Below, one piece after another: positions 63,783 to 64,000 of a DNA stretch of 64,000 nt. The stretch is from NCBI RefSeq assembly GCF_000005505.3, contig NC_016132.3, positions 62,001 through 126,000 of the forward strand, read 5' to 3'. Position 1 is the stretch's first letter. Each line of letters opens with the position of its first letter. The notes beneath the pieces are model-generated. The model saw only the letters and a program-made list of their open reading frames with translations. It did not search any database and was not told the DNA's origin. A program made the translations under genes and the position numbers. The stretch is from Brachypodium distachyon. Taxonomy: Eukaryota; Streptophyta; Magnoliopsida; Poales; Poaceae.

Positions 63783-64000
63783 GTCTCTCTCTCGCTGTCT
63801 CCAACACACACGCGGGGCAGGCTCTTCTCTGTTTCTCTTCGTCCCCCTTCTCCTCCCAGCAAGAAAGAAACAGGCGAGCCTGGAACTCAGGCAGCTACCG
63901 ATCCCATCACTGACAGGTGGGTCGACCGTACGTCGGACCAGTAGTTCAGTGAGACAAACTGTATAACGGCCTGTGTATCGTGTCCCGTGATGGATTGTGA
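63783..64000. other. H7 upstream region
   Basis: It contains a minus-strand ACCCACCTGTCAGTGATGGG stretch, comparable to the CCCACCTGTCA found before H1 (3311-3321). No further gene before the window edge. Confidence 0.35.

Overview
This window looks like a gene-rich piece of a grass (Poaceae, probably Pooideae) nuclear genome. The evidence is split genes with GT-AG introns, GC-rich small exons in an AT-rich background, Stowaway MITEs with CTCCCTCC ends, and CACTA, copia, TRIM and L1-type elements of cereal type. The species cannot be fixed from sequence alone.

Layout, left to right. (1) 1-7.3 kb: copies of a small, unrecognised helical protein family (called H here): the 3' end of H0, broken H1, intact H2 and broken H3. 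Between them lie a degenerate RING-finger ORF and a fragment of a REVEILLE-type MYB gene. (2) 7.9-16.2 kb, minus: an 18-exon coiled-coil protein gene that I could join in frame (675 aa). (3) 17.2-20 kb, minus: an RS2Z-type SR splicing factor (319 aa). (4) 20.4-25 kb: a decayed copia retrotransposon ending in an LTR that runs into a scrap of a glycine-rich gene. (5) 27.9-31.7 kb, plus: two tandem glycine-rich protein genes (GRP1, GRP2) with a TRIM element between them. (6) 32.2-33.9 kb: nested retroposons beside a 3' fragment of the REVEILLE gene. (7) 34.5-37.1 kb, minus: a BURP-domain gene whose linker is built from repeated small exons. (8) 37.5-44.2 kb: transposon cluster (Stowaway, CACTA, and a LINE that carries a four-LTR TRIM array, a hAT MITE and a solo LTR). 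(9) 44.8-51.1 kb, minus: a 10-exon ABCC transporter lacking the N-terminal TMD0. (10) 52.6-54.1 kb, minus: the intact REVEILLE-like MYB gene. (11) 56.5-63.8 kb: H4, H5, H6 and frameshifted H7, with a REVEILLE pseudogene between H4 and H5.

The main theme is local segmental duplication. A tail-to-tail unit (GRP then REVEILLE) can be traced at three places. A REVEILLE+H block (about 52.6-57.2 kb) is repeated at about 57.8-61.2 kb. The H family occurs at both ends of the window and shares upstream and downstream non-coding blocks. The coiled-coil, SR-protein, BURP and ABCC genes appear to be single, unrelated housekeeping or specialised genes between these duplications. I see no pathway linking them.

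Exon joins were made by hand from splice consensus and reading phase. Every multi-exon CDS reported closes in frame, but none is backed by transcripts here.
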